Shown here: positions 45,991-56,690 of the stretch, in pieces
Layout: the number at the start of each line of letters is the position of its first letter
How positions within the stretch are numbered: position 1 is the stretch's first letter
From: Nicotiana tabacum
Lineage: Eukaryota > Streptophyta > Magnoliopsida > Solanales > Solanaceae
Direction: 5' to 3'
DNA: 64,000 bases
Assembly (NCBI RefSeq): GCF_000715075.1
Contig: NC_134096.1
Span: forward strand, 63,249,854-63,313,853
Made by a program: the position numbers and the translations under genes
Notes under the pieces: generated by a model
Seen by the model: the letters and a program-made list of their open reading frames with translations, nothing else
What the model was told of the DNA's origin: nothing
The model's database searches: none

Positions 45991-46859
45991 CATTTTGTCG
46001 TGACCCTCTCTTGGCACCCGAACTTTCCTTAACACTCTTGTGAAACAATTGGCTAAAAACGTAAGTTTGGGGGAGAGATGAGGAGTTTGAAAAAGGTATC
46101 AAGGCACAAAATATAAAAGAAATAATGATAAGAAAAGGCAAGAAAAAGAAATAAAAAAAAGAAAAATGTAAAAAGAAAGTGAATAAGTTGAAGAGTTGAA
46201 GGGATTCAAAGAAAAGTAATGATGCAAAGCATGGAGAAATCAAAGAAGGAGAAAATGAATATCATGACCAAGAAAGAGTAATGTTAAGTCTCTCTAGTTC
46301 TCCTAAGGAAAAGAAAATGCCTCAAAGAGTTGGCAAAGCATGAGCCTAGAAAAGAAAATGGAGTGCTTAAGGAAAGATGAACCCGTTCTATCATAGCATT
46401 TCCAACCTTAGTCCAAAAGCCTTCATTGCATTCCAAAAAAGTCCTACGTGATTTCAAGCCGAGTGAGCTTACATTAGTGGTGATTTAAATAAGGGGTAAG
46501 CCTATTGTACTTAAAGCCGTACTTGCGACATTCTTTTGAGAGAGATGAGTGAACCTTTCACAAATCTTTAGATTGAGTGCTATATGTTTGAGTGAGATAG
46601 GAAAACGGAAAGTAGAGGAGGAGGAGTTTGGGATCCACAATGACCTACATGAAAGAGAGAGCTTCCTTGATAAACAAAGTCACCTCTTGATGCTCAAGTG
46701 CTAACTTGTTTAACTTGTTGCCTTGTTAATAATTCATAAGTGGTGTGGATAATTATTGGTCCCAATTGATGTGTGATTGATTCACTGTAGATTAGCTGGA
46801 ATGGCTTCTAGCTTGTGGAGGTGGGAACTACTTTATTTGCTTGAGGACAAGCAAAAGCT

Positions 46860-46874
46860 TAAGTTTGGAGGAGT
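46860..46874 (+). promoter_or_regulatory. Athila-like polypurine tract
   Basis: Purine-rich AAGTTTGGAGGAGT immediately before the 3' LTR. A similar AAGTTTGGGGGAGAGATG lies earlier at 46063-46080 and might be a second, internal tract. Confidence 0.65.
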
Positions 46875-48411
46875 TGATAAGTGGGTATTTTGGCTACTTA
46901 TTAGCGCCCTTTAGATTTCGTTTTAGTCCAAAAGCGCTTAATTGTATTCCCGATAACTGATGAAATGTGCTTAATTGCAAGAATATTGGAAGATGAGCTC
47001 CCAAGATGAAATCCAACTCAAGAAGTAGTAATCTGAACTCAAGAACAAAAACAGGTACAAAAGCTTAGAAGTGTGGTCCGCATAATATCATCTGCGGCCG
47101 CAGGTTGTGAAAAATCTTCTATCAGAGAATGTTGCAAAGTGCGGTCCACACATGAAGTGTGCAGCCGGAGAAGCTCGGTTAGAGTAAAAGTTCAGAGAAC
47201 CTGCATCTCAAGTCCACCAAAAGTGCGGACCGCATAATTATTGTGCGGCCTCCGAAGAAGAGTTGTGCTGCTACAGTCACATTTGTGCGGACCACAGAAG
47301 AACAAGGTGCGACCGCACTTACAATTGTGCAGACCGCAGAAAGCGTGCAGTGTGGTTGCAGATCAAAATTATGCGGCCTTAGATTTCCAATCCTGTCAAG
47401 CTGAAGAAAAGTGAGGACCGCACATGGAATTGTGTGGCCGCAGAACCTCCGAAAGGGCATTTTTGTTCAAAAATTCCAGCCCTGTATAAATAGAAGAGTT
47501 TAACTTTTTTAGGTTAATTTTTGACATCAGCTGCTACAGTAGACGGTTCCTTTTACTCTTTTTAGTAGATTTGCTATTTTGAGCATTTTGAACATAGAGT
47601 TTGTCAATTTAATTAGCAATATGGATTTAATTATCATTTCTTCTTCTTTTTCTTCCAATTTAAGCATGAGTAGCTAGATTTTTACTAGGTTTGTGACCCA
47701 ACCCTAGTGTGTAAAATTAATGGGTGTTTGATTTATTGCTTGTTTATGGTTGGGTGTTTAATATTTAGCCTTGTTCTTGCTTTTATTTGAAGAATTAATG
47801 GTTGCAAAGATTAGTTGATGCCTAATTAACTTGGTCTCTACTTTAGAAAGAGAGACTTAGTCTAGGAAATCTTGGCTAACATGAAATTGGGTCAAACGAG
47901 AGATTGATAAGCCCAATTAAAGGGTTGAACCTAGAGATAGTAAAACCCGACTTTAGCTTTTATTCAACCATTTTGTTCAATACCCATTTGGACTTGAGAA
48001 AGCTAAATTGGGAAAAATCACTCTTTGACCGAGAGGTATTGAGTGGTAACTGAGTGTTGATAGCTATAATACACCCCGACCAATAAAATAAGCTTTAAAG
48101 TTTACAACCCATTAGGCAACACACCTAGGTAAAGGTCATAGCCCTAGGCCGTTTATCTCATTTGAAAAACAACAAAAATAATTTCCTAGTTTCAATCTTT
48201 AAATTGCAATCGTAGTGAAATTTAGGTTTTTAAACAACCAAACTTTGCGGAAGTGAAACTTTAGATATACAAACTCACACACTAAGATATATACTACTAA
48301 CTCCTATTCATATAGCTCCCTGTGGAATTCGACCCCGACTCTTGTTGGGTATTACTATTGCATCGACTGTTTTCATAACCTCGAATCGAGGAGTGAACTT
48401 GGACGAGATCA
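46875..48411 (+). repeat. Athila-like 3' LTR
   Basis: 1537 bp, TGATAAGTGGG to CGAGATCA, with TATAAATA at 47485-47492 and the dyad array at about 47068-47455. It is preceded by a purine tract (AAGTTTGGAGGAGT). Confidence 0.94.
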
Positions 48412-48416
48412 GCCAT

Positions 48417-48692
48417 ATTTCAAGGCAAGACCAGGCCATGACAGAACTAAAGCAGGCATTGTCAGGTGCCTCTAACAATGCGAATGGAAGAGGCCCTGTT
48501 CCTACTGGCGCTCCCAAAAATTAAATAGCTCAAAGGGTTGATAACAACACCCCGAGGGGAGAAGTTGGATTCAACAGAACCGGGAGGATCGGCAATGGAT
48601 CCGGTAACGACAACGACAATGATCCCTTCCGGACCGAACTCATGATATTCACGAGGGAAATGAACAAATGGATCAGAACGCGAAAGCGTTAC
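48417..48692 (+). pseudogene. Tat-type element 3 gag, second part
   Basis: Continues the gag leader after the Athila-like insertion: SRQDQAMTELKQALSG then GRGPVPTGAPKN, a TAA at 48522-48524, and RVDNNTPRGEVGFN with a glycine/asparagine/aspartate-rich part. It is cut by solo LTR B at the (imperfectly) duplicated GTTAC. Confidence 0.75.
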
Positions 48693-49424
48693 TGTGATGA
48701 CCCGATAGATCATTTATAGTTCTACCCTTTATTTATATATTTCAAGACCTCACATAGATCCGTTTAGCCTTTCTCGATTTGCGTGCATAGTTCGTGTCCT
48801 TTTTCCAGAAGAGTTTTAAGAGAAAATTGATAAAAATGTGAAATCGTGCCTTAAAACTTATTTGAGTTGACTTCGGTCAATGTTTTGAGAAAATAGACTC
48901 GGATTAGTATTTTGATGGTCTCGGTAGGTCTGTATCGTGATTTGGGACTCAAGCGTATGCCCAGAATCAAATTTGGAAGTCCCTAGCTTAAATTAACGAA
49001 ATTTGTTGAATACTAGAAATTTAAAGGATTAAAGAATTCCTAAGTATGATCGTAAGTTGACTTTGTTGCTACCGGATTTGGATTTTGGTTCCGGAACTTG
49101 ATATAAGTTCATTACAGTATTTATGACTTATCTGCAAGATTTGGTGCAAAACGGAGTTGATTTGACGTGATTCGGACGTCCGGTTGAAAAATTGCATGTT
49201 CTTAAGTTTCATTAAAAATTTCATTCGTTTTGGTGTCCGATTCATAGTTCTAGGTGTTACTTTTGTATTTTGATCATGCGGGAGAGATCGTATGACGTTA
49301 TTACACTTGTGTGTATATTTGGTTTGGAGCCCGAGGGGCTCGGGTGAGTTTCGGATAGGCTACGGAGTGGTTTTGAACTTAGAAGAATAGCTGATGCATT
49401 TTTGTTTCTGGTGTTACCTGCAGA

Positions 49425-49765
49425 TCTCGCAATTGCGAGGTCTCTCTCGCAAATGCGAGCCTTGATTTTGCGAAAAATGAATCGCATTTGTGAGAATGGG
49501 CTAGGTTGGGAAGAGTTCACATTTGCAGAAGTATCTTCGCATTTGCGAAGGGTTTGGTCGCAATTGCGACCACTGATTGACTTGGTACTACTTCGCTTTT
49601 GTGAAGTATTGCTCGCATTTGCGGACAACCTTGGTTCGCATTTGCAATAAATTTTTTTGCATTTGCGACGACAACAAGCTCAGTGACGTTTTCGCATTTG
49701 CGAAGGGTTGATTGCTTTTGCGATTATTGCAATTGCGGACAATGTGTCGGAATTGCGATAACTGT
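49425..49765. repeat. Array of CGCA(A/T)TTGCG palindromes in solo LTR B
   Basis: About 14 words of the type TCGCAATTGCGA, CTCGCAAATGCGAG, TTCGCATTTGCGAA and GGTCGCAATTGCGACC in 340 bp. Bases just outside the common core also pair (C/G, T/A, GG/CC). The place corresponds to the CGCGATCGCG array of solo LTR A. Confidence 0.9.
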
Positions 49766-50650
49766 AGCTAGGTAAAAGAGGGGGAAAACGAGATTTAGCT
49801 CATTTCTTTCAAAATCTCAACCCTAAACACCCTAGAGGTGATTTTCCCAATAGATTTCTTCCAAAATGCATTGGTACGTGACTTTAATCTATTTCTTTTC
49901 AATTACCCATTTTCATAAGTTTTCAAAATCAAATCTAGGATTTTCATGGTAGAAATTAGGGATTTGGGTAGAATTAGGAATTTTTGTAAATTTGGGATTT
50001 AGACCTCGAATAAAGGTTGGATTTTAAAACTAATTACATAATCGGGCTCGGAGATTAATGGGTGATTGGGGTTTGGTCCGAATTTTGTGTTTTGACCAAG
50101 CGGGCATGGAGGTGATATTTGTTGACTTTTTCCGAAATCATTAAAGATTGAACCTTTTTCACTCATGGGTAGTTTCTAAAGCTTATTTTGAATTGTTTGA
50201 ACAATATTCGGTTAAATTCGATTGGTTTGGTGGCAGATTTTAGAGGAAAGGCACCGGTTGAGCTTTGAGTTGATTGCGAAGCAAGGTAAGTGTTGTGGTT
50301 AACCTTGACTTGAGGGATTAGGACATGTTTTCCTATTTGCTACATGATTAACGTGTGGGTAAAACATATATATGAGGTGAAGAGCATTTATGCATTGTTG
50401 TGGGATAAAGCATGCGAGTGGAATTTGTTTCCTTGTGATTTTTTTCCTTTTATTTATGATATCCATGCTTAGATTAGGTTATTACTTATTTGATCATTCC
50501 TTCCGTAATTATTGCTTAATTAGTAATGGTTGAGTATTTTTGGAAGTTGATGTTTGGTATCTTGGAATCATATTAGATGTAAAGCACATTCTCCGTGCCA
50601 TTTTATTATCTTATTTATTGATTAATACATAGCGAGGAAGTGAATTAAAG

Positions 50651-50890
50651 CATGAAGGGTGATACCGTGCCATCTGTATCATTTATTCATTGATACATGG
50701 TGAGATTGAGAGTAAGAGCACGAAAGGTAATGCCATGCCATCTATATCAATTATTCATTATTACATGGGAAAATCGAGAGTAAAAGCACGAAGGGTGATG
50801 CCGCGCCATTTTATTTTACTTATGTCATCATTTCATGGTATAGATGCGAGGAAAAGAACGAAGGGTGGTGCAGTGCCATATTTATACCGT
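50651..50890. repeat. 68-bp tandem repeat in solo LTR B
   Basis: Units start at about 50651, 50719, 50787 and 50858 (CATGAAGGGTGAT, CACGAAAGGTAAT, CACGAAGGGTGAT, AACGAAGGGTGGT), spacing 68, 68 and 71 bp. Each carries a GTGCCAT-like word and a TTATTCATT-like word. Confidence 0.85.
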
Positions 50891-51569
50891 ATGTTTATCT
50901 GTCTTCATTTGTTGATGAGTTATTTGGCTATCTTGTGATGTTATACCTGTCGTAGTTATCATATCGTTTCCCCTTTCGCATGTCCCCTCCCAATTGTACA
51001 TTGTTAAATATCTGTTTTGTTGCTGTTGTACATATATACATATTTGTACAGGTTGAATTATGCGAGTGTCCTGTCATAGCCTCGTCACTACCTTGTCGAG
51101 GTTAGGCTCAACACTTACGAAGTACATTGGGTTGGTTGTACTCATACTACACTTCTTTACTTCTTGTGCATATTTTAGTATTGGTCCCAGCGGTGCGTGA
51201 GGTACGTCAGCTTGGATCATTGCATACGGAGACTTGAGGTAGATCTGCTGGCGTCCGTAGACCATGGAGTCCCCTTCTTCTTCCCTCTTTTACTGTTCAT
51301 TTCATTCAAAACTATTGTATTTATTTCAAGACTCTATTTGTAGAACTTCTAGTAGCTTGTGCATTCGTGACACCGGACCCTTGGGAGTAGATGTTATTAC
51401 ATGACTTATGCTGGTGTTGTATTAGATTGAGTTCCTATCTCTCGTTACTTATCATCACCTTGTTTTAAACTGTTAAAATTTGGCTAATTAACTATCTTAT
51501 GTCAGCTTGCTTATTAAGTGGATGTTAGGCGCCATCACGACCCCGAGGTTGGGATTCCGGGTCGTGATA

Positions 51570-52850
51570 GTTCCACGCCCGAATGGACCAAATTTTGGGC
51601 GCACCACCAGTATTGAAGGGCCCATACTCGAATAAGTACACAAAATTGTTGTTCAAACCGAGTGCAACACCAAAATTAATTCCGAAGCGGTTCAAAATAC
51701 CGGACATACCAAAGTATGATGCGACTTCGGACCCTTAGGAGCGCCTCACAACTTATACAACGGTGGTGAAAGGAAACGACTTGGGTCAATATGAAATTGT
51801 GTTTGCCCTGTTGAAGAAATTCTAAAAAACCCTCACGAGGGGGACCTTGATATGGTATTCACTCCTACCTCAGCATTCGATCGATTCCTTTGAAATGCTC
51901 GCAGGTTCTTTCATCAAGGACCATGCTGAGGCCAGGAAGGTCCAAGCCCGGAAGGAAGACATATTCAGAATTTCGCAAGGAGAGTTCGAATTACTGCGCT
52001 AATTAGTAATCAGGTTCCAGAAAGAAAGGATGTTGTTACAGGTCGTGCCAGATGAATGGGCAGTTGAGGTATCTACTAAGGAGTTGAACCCGAGGAGCTC
52101 AAACGCTTCCCAGAAGTTGAAGGAAAGCTTGCTTGTGTTCCAGGCAACCACATGGCGGATGTCCATAACTGCTACGAATCAAAGATAAGGATAGAAGATG
52201 ATCAGCTCGGGTTCCCGACATCAACCAAAAGTTGGGATCGAGAAAAGAATAGGGATAAATCAAAATAAGCCTTTAATGCAAATCAACGGTCTTCTAAGGG
52301 TCGTTTCTTGCCTTAAGAGAGGGTCGAAGGATGCAACAGTAAGGGATTCCAGTCAGTGGATAAGTTCTCTCCCGGTAGAAGGGTTGACCACCGCCGGAAC
52401 AACAGGTCGTTGCAAGACAAAGAGGTACCAAGCTCCCGAGATTCCACTTATCCGAGGTTGTCCGAATGTAATTTCAATTTCAGCGTAGTGAACTAGTATC
52501 GGCAATGAGGAACATCAAGGAAGCGCAATTCTCGAGGCCGATGAGATCCAATCCCAGCCAGAGGGATCTTAATTTATGGTGCGAATATCATGGGACTAAT
52601 GGCCACCGAACTTGGGACTGTTGACATCTGCGCAAGGAGGTGGCAACACTGTTAAATAACGGCCATCTTAGGGAATTCATAGGCAACTGGGCTAAGAACA
52701 ATTATGGCCGTAGCCGAGACAACGCAGAGACCTTGAAGATAGGGGAAGACCCTCCTCGACTTATCAACATGATTTTCGGGGGAAATGAGATCAACGGTGT
52801 AACCTTCTTGGCAGCAAAAAAAAACAAAGGTATCAGTGACTCATAGTAAG
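51570..52850 (+). pseudogene. Tat-type element 3 gag, third part
   Basis: The capsid region is recognisable: LFKPSATPKLIPKRFKIPDI, SLLPQHSIDSFEMLAGSF and RFQKERMLLQVVPDEWAV in changing frames. The zinc-knuckle-like CEYHGTNGHRTWDC (C-x2-H-x4-H-x4-C) lies near 52580-52620, followed by LRKEVATLLNNGHLREFIGN. There are many stops (for example TAG at 51736 and TAA near 51823) and frame changes near 52200-52640. Confidence 0.83.
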
Positions 52851-52852
52851 AG

Positions 52853-53361
52853 ACTCCGGGACCGAGGACGATATCACCTTCACAGAAGAAGACGCCGATG
52901 GACTTCTACTACTGCACAACGATGCCCTGGCAATTTCTCTTAATGTTTTAGATTTCACAATTAAACGTGTTTAGGTGGACCCAGGAAGTTCATCCAACAT
53001 CATTCAATACAGAGTGCTGGAACAAGCCAGGCTAATCGGAAGCATCATTCCAGTAACAAAACTCCTCGCCGGATTCAACTTAGCAAGTGTGACAACCCGA
53101 AAAGAGATCTTGCTGCCCACAAATGCCGAAAGGGTCATGAAGACTACCCTATTTGAAGTAGTGGACAATGACATGGGCCATAACATAATTCTCGGTAGAC
53201 CATGGCTACATGAGATGAAAGTCGTGCCATCAACATACCACCAAATGCTGAAATTCTCGACCCTAGAGGGAATCAAACAAATAGGAGGAGGTCAACCAGT
53301 GGCAAGGGAAATGAACGCGGTATATGTTTCCAGCAGTAAAGAGAAGGAGCTCAATGCATAG
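52853..53361 (+). pseudogene. Tat-type element 3 protease region
   Basis: Aspartic protease core VDPGSSSNIIQYRVLEQARL near 52975-53030 (D-P-G-S as in this lineage), then LAGFNLASVTTRKEI, GHNIILGRPWLHEMKVVPST and YHQMLKFSTLEGIKQIGG. The stretch 52975-53361 is open. A TAG just before the core (52972-52974) breaks the link to gag. The protease would mature the Gag-Pol precursor. Confidence 0.83.
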
Positions 53362-53589
53362 CAATTACAGGAACCGATGCCTGCTCCCGTGCCAAGTGAA
53401 GATGACAAGGGGGAGGAGGAGTCAGAACCCCACCAGGTACCAAGATATTTTCAGGTACCGGAAGAGACATATGCTACCAAATCCACAACGGAAGAACTCG
53501 AACATGTGTCCTTGTTTGAAAAAATCCTGGAGAGAAAATTCCACTTGGGGGACAGGCCTCAACCCCGAGCTCAGGTCAGGAGTTATTGA

Positions 53590-54470
53590 TTTTCTTAAAA
53601 TTAATGTTAATTTTTTCGCATGGCCACACGCAGATATGACAAGTATCTTGATAGAGGTGGTCGTGTACAAGCTAAGCTTGGACCCAAGTATCCCACTGGT
53701 AAGGCAAAAAAAATGACCGATAGCCGAGGTCAGAAACAAGATTTTTTAAAGAAGAGGTAACTCGACTACTTGACATCGGTTTAATCCGGGAGGTAAAGTA
53801 TCCCGAGTGGCTAGAAAATGTAGTTATTATTTCAAAAAATAATAATAAATTCCTAATGTACGTAGATGATAAGGATTTGAATAAGGGGTACCCAAAAGAC
53901 TCGTTCCCACTCCCAAACATTGATCAAATGATCGACGCCACGGCCGGGCATGAGTTAATGAGTTTACTTGATGCATATTATGGGTATAATCAATTTAGGA
54001 TGAACCTGGAGGATCATGAAAAAACTTCGTTCATCACGAACTTCAGCACATATTGTTATAATGTGATGCCCTTCGGGCTCAAAAATGTCGGAGCCACTTA
54101 TCAGAGGCTCGTGAATAAGATGTTTGAAAAGAAAATAGGTAAAACAATGGAAGTGTACATAGATGATATGCTGGTCAAGTCTTTGAATGCAGGTGACCAT
54201 TTAAAACATCTCTAGGAAACATTCGACATCCTAAGGAAGCACAACATGAAGCTCAACCTCGAAAAATGTGCGTTCGGAGTTAGCTTCGGTAAATACTTGG
54301 GTTTCCTGGTGTCACAAAGGGGGATCGAAGTAAATCCCGAAAAGATCAAAGCCATATAGGACATCCCAGACCAGCTGAAAAGCATAAAAGAAGTCCAAAG
54401 GCTAACCGGAAGATTGGCCGCTCTAAGTAGGTTCATTCCTGGTGTTCGGAAAAATGTCATCACTTCTTCT
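53590..54470 (+). pseudogene. Tat-type element 3 reverse transcriptase
   Basis: The N-terminal part FLKINVNFFAWPHADMTSI leads through stops near 53710-53840 into an open segment 53856-54215. This segment carries DDKDLNKGYPKDSFPLPNID, MSLLDAYYGYNQFRMNLED, CYNVMPFGLKNVGATYQRLV and catalytic YIDDMLVKS (near 54160). The thumb part KLNLEKCAFGVSFGKYLGFL follows in another frame to about 54460. Confidence 0.86.
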
Positions 54471-54539
54471 TACTTCTAAAGTAGAAGAACAACTTCGAAT
54501 GGATGCCGACAAGCTCTAAAAGACCTGAAACGGTATCTA

Positions 54540-55450
54540 TCGAGTCCTCCGCTACTGTCAAAACTAGAGGAAAACGAACAATTGCTAATATATTTAGTGG
54601 TCTCGGAGGTAGCGGTAAGTGTTGTTCTAATCCGGAAGTACGAAGGTACACAATCTCCTATTTATTATGTTAGGAAAATCTTGACGGGGCGGAAACTTGT
54701 TATCCGCACTTCAAAAAGTTGGCCTTAGCTCTCGTAGTCGCCTCTCGAAAGCTTAGGCCTTATTTTCAATGTCACCCTATAGCCGTGGTGACAACCTTTC
54801 CGCTACAAAATGTCCTTCACAAACCTGAGTTGTAAAGTAGGCTGGCCAAATGGGCAGTTGAAATCAATGAATTTGATATTGAATATAAGCCTAGGACTGC
54901 GACCAAATCACAAGTTTTGGCCGATTTTAGTCCCGGGCTTACTATCTTTGGCCACAAAAGAAGCGGTGATGGTGTCAAAAATGACATCAGGAGTATGAAC
55001 CTTGTTCACGGACGAAGCTTACAATGTGAAAGGGTCCGGGCTCGGGAGGGTCTTAATCACGCCCTCGGGAGAAATCCTGACTAACTATGAAGCCGAGTAT
55101 GAGGCTTTGATTGCAGAACTTGAACTGGCCTGGGGGCTAAATTATGAGGTCATTGAAATCAAATACGATTCAAACTAGAGGTAAATCATGTATATGGAAT
55201 CTTTGACACCAAAGAGGAACGCATGCAGCAATATCTTGGTTAAAGTTCAATCTTTGCTTGCGGAATTCAAGGAATGGTCGATCACCCATATCCCGAGAAA
55301 AGAAAATGCAGAAGTGGATGCATTGGCCAGTTTGGGATTGTCTACAGAAATAAAAAGATCAGATTCTAGTACTGTCGTTCAACTCATGCATTCGATACTG
55401 GATGTGGACGGTTATTATGAAGTGAAAACAACCAACCTAGTCTAGGACTG
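54540..55450 (+). pseudogene. Tat-type element 3 RNase H region
   Basis: RT-linked RNase H with YLVVSEVAVSVVLIRKYEG and PIYYVRKILTG near 54590-54680, then a decayed segment. A second RNase H is suggested by NYEAEYEALIAEL near 55080-55130 and by the tail ITHIPRKENAEVDALASLGL at about 55280-55340, the usual end of the cellular-type domain in Tat elements. It is heavily frameshifted. Confidence 0.78.
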
Positions 55451-55479
55451 GAGGAATGATATCATTGACTACCTTGAGC

Positions 55480-56690
55480 ACGGCAAGCTACCCGAAGACC
55501 CGAAGGCATCACGGGCACTCCGCGCCAAATTAGATCATTAAAGCTTCTAGGGAGGACAGTTATACAGAAGGTCGTTCCAAGGCCCGTTGGCCCGATGTTT
55601 AGGAGCCTCCGAGGCCAATTACGTCATGAGAGAGGTTCATGAAGGAATTTGCAGGAATCATTCAAGTGCAAATTCATTGGTCCTACAATTAGTTAGGGCC
55701 GGATACTATTGTCCTCAGATGGAACAAGACGCGAACGCATTCGTTTAGAAATGTGACAAGTGTCAACATTATGCATCGCTAATACACCAACTGGCAGAAT
55801 TACTGCATTCGATACTATTCCCATGGCCAATCATGAAATGAGGGATGGATATAGTTGGACCATTGCTGCCGACTCCCAGGAAGGTAAGATGTTTTTTCAT
55901 TCTAACCGATTACTTCACTAAATGGGTTGAAACAAGTCCTTACCAGAAGATCGGTGAGCGAGAAGTGGTCGATTTCCTGTGGAAAAATATAATTTGCCGG
56001 TTAGGGATACCAAAAGAGATTGCCTGTGACAACGGGCCACAATTCATAGGCACCAAGGTCATGAAATTCTTGAAGACCTGGAAATTAAAAGAATCACATC
56101 TTCACCATACCATCTGAGCACAAATGGACAGGTGGAATCAACCAATAAGGTGATTATTCAAAACTTTAAAAAGAGGTTGGAAGTAGCCAAAGGCGAGTGG
56201 CCCGAAGAGTTACCGAGAGTGTTATGGGCGTACCGGATGAAGGCCAAGTTGAGCACATAAGAGACACCTTTCTCTCTCATATACGGTGCAGAAGCTCTTA
56301 TCCCTGTGGAAGTAGGAGAACCGACCTTGTGGTACTTCCGGGCGAACGAAGAAACAAACAAAGCATTGTTGGTCAATTTGGAGTTTCTTGACGAATGCAG
56401 GACTTGGCACATATAAAGATGGTGGCCCAGAAACAAAGAATGGAAAGATACTATAACCAGAGGGCCAATATCCGTTATTTCAAAATGGGAGACTTGGTTT
56501 TGAGAAAGGTGACCCAAAACACCCGGGAACTCAATGCAGGAAAGCTGAGACCAACGTGAGAAGGCCCCTATTAGGTTTCAACTATCACCAGGAAAGGATC
56601 ATATGAACTAGAAAACCAAGACAGAGTCAAATTGCCAAGCAACTGGAATGTGACTCACCTCAAAAGGTATTATTGTTGATGAGCACCGCT
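55480..56690 (+). pseudogene. Tat-type element 3 integrase
   Basis: Zinc-finger part HEGICRNHSSANSLVLQL and CDKCQHYA near 55640-55780, where Arg replaces the usual Gly after the Cys. The catalytic core is MDIVGPLLPTPRKVR (first Asp, 55845) and IACDNGPQFIGTK (second Asp, near 56020), with the Glu region GQVESTNKVI near 56130 in another frame. The C-terminal part has GDLVLRKVTQNTRELNAGKL-like and KGSYELE-like segments to about 56680. There are several stops and frame changes. Confidence 0.83.

Larger units (their letters stand above)
44105..46859 (+). other. Long 3' region of the Athila-like element
   Basis: Between integrase and the purine tract, where Athila elements may carry an env-like gene. 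It holds two further dyad arrays (44290-44510, 44985-45335). One moderately open stretch at 45417-45644 starts MVRSRSRGDTSKGRG, and a following broken frame reads WKDHFVSLATFTSFLRW near 45856. This resembles the unnamed second ORF often seen after Athila pol, but no transmembrane protein can be shown. The remainder is A/G-rich. Confidence 0.6.
36834..48411 (+). mobile_element. Athila-like Ty3/gypsy element, plus strand
   Basis: 11.6 kb, flanked by a perfect target duplication GCCAT (36829-36833, 48412-48416). LTRs of about 1536 bp enclose a primer site TGGCGCCATTGCCGAGGA, gag, protease, RT, RNase H, integrase and a long 3' region before a purine tract (46860-46874). The tRNA-Asp-like primer site, FMDDF catalytic motif in RT and long 3' region with env-like position fit the Athila lineage. 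It inserted into gag of element 3. Coding frames hold several stops. Confidence 0.93.
48693..51569 (+). mobile_element. Solo LTR B of a long-LTR gypsy-like family
   Basis: 2877 bp beginning TGTGATGACCCG and ending CGGGTCGTGATA, flanked by GTTAC (48688-48692) and GTTCC (51570-51574), a 4/5 target match. It is homologous to solo LTR A (shared TATATTTGGTT...CCCGAGGGGCTC segment and GGCGCCATCACGACC near the 3' end). There is no coding region. It inserted into gag of element 3. Confidence 0.85.

Noticed and set aside
49257..49650. Open frames on both strands across the palindrome array of solo LTR B
   Set aside because: Self-complementary repeats create similar frames on both strands; there is no domain, and the region is LTR.
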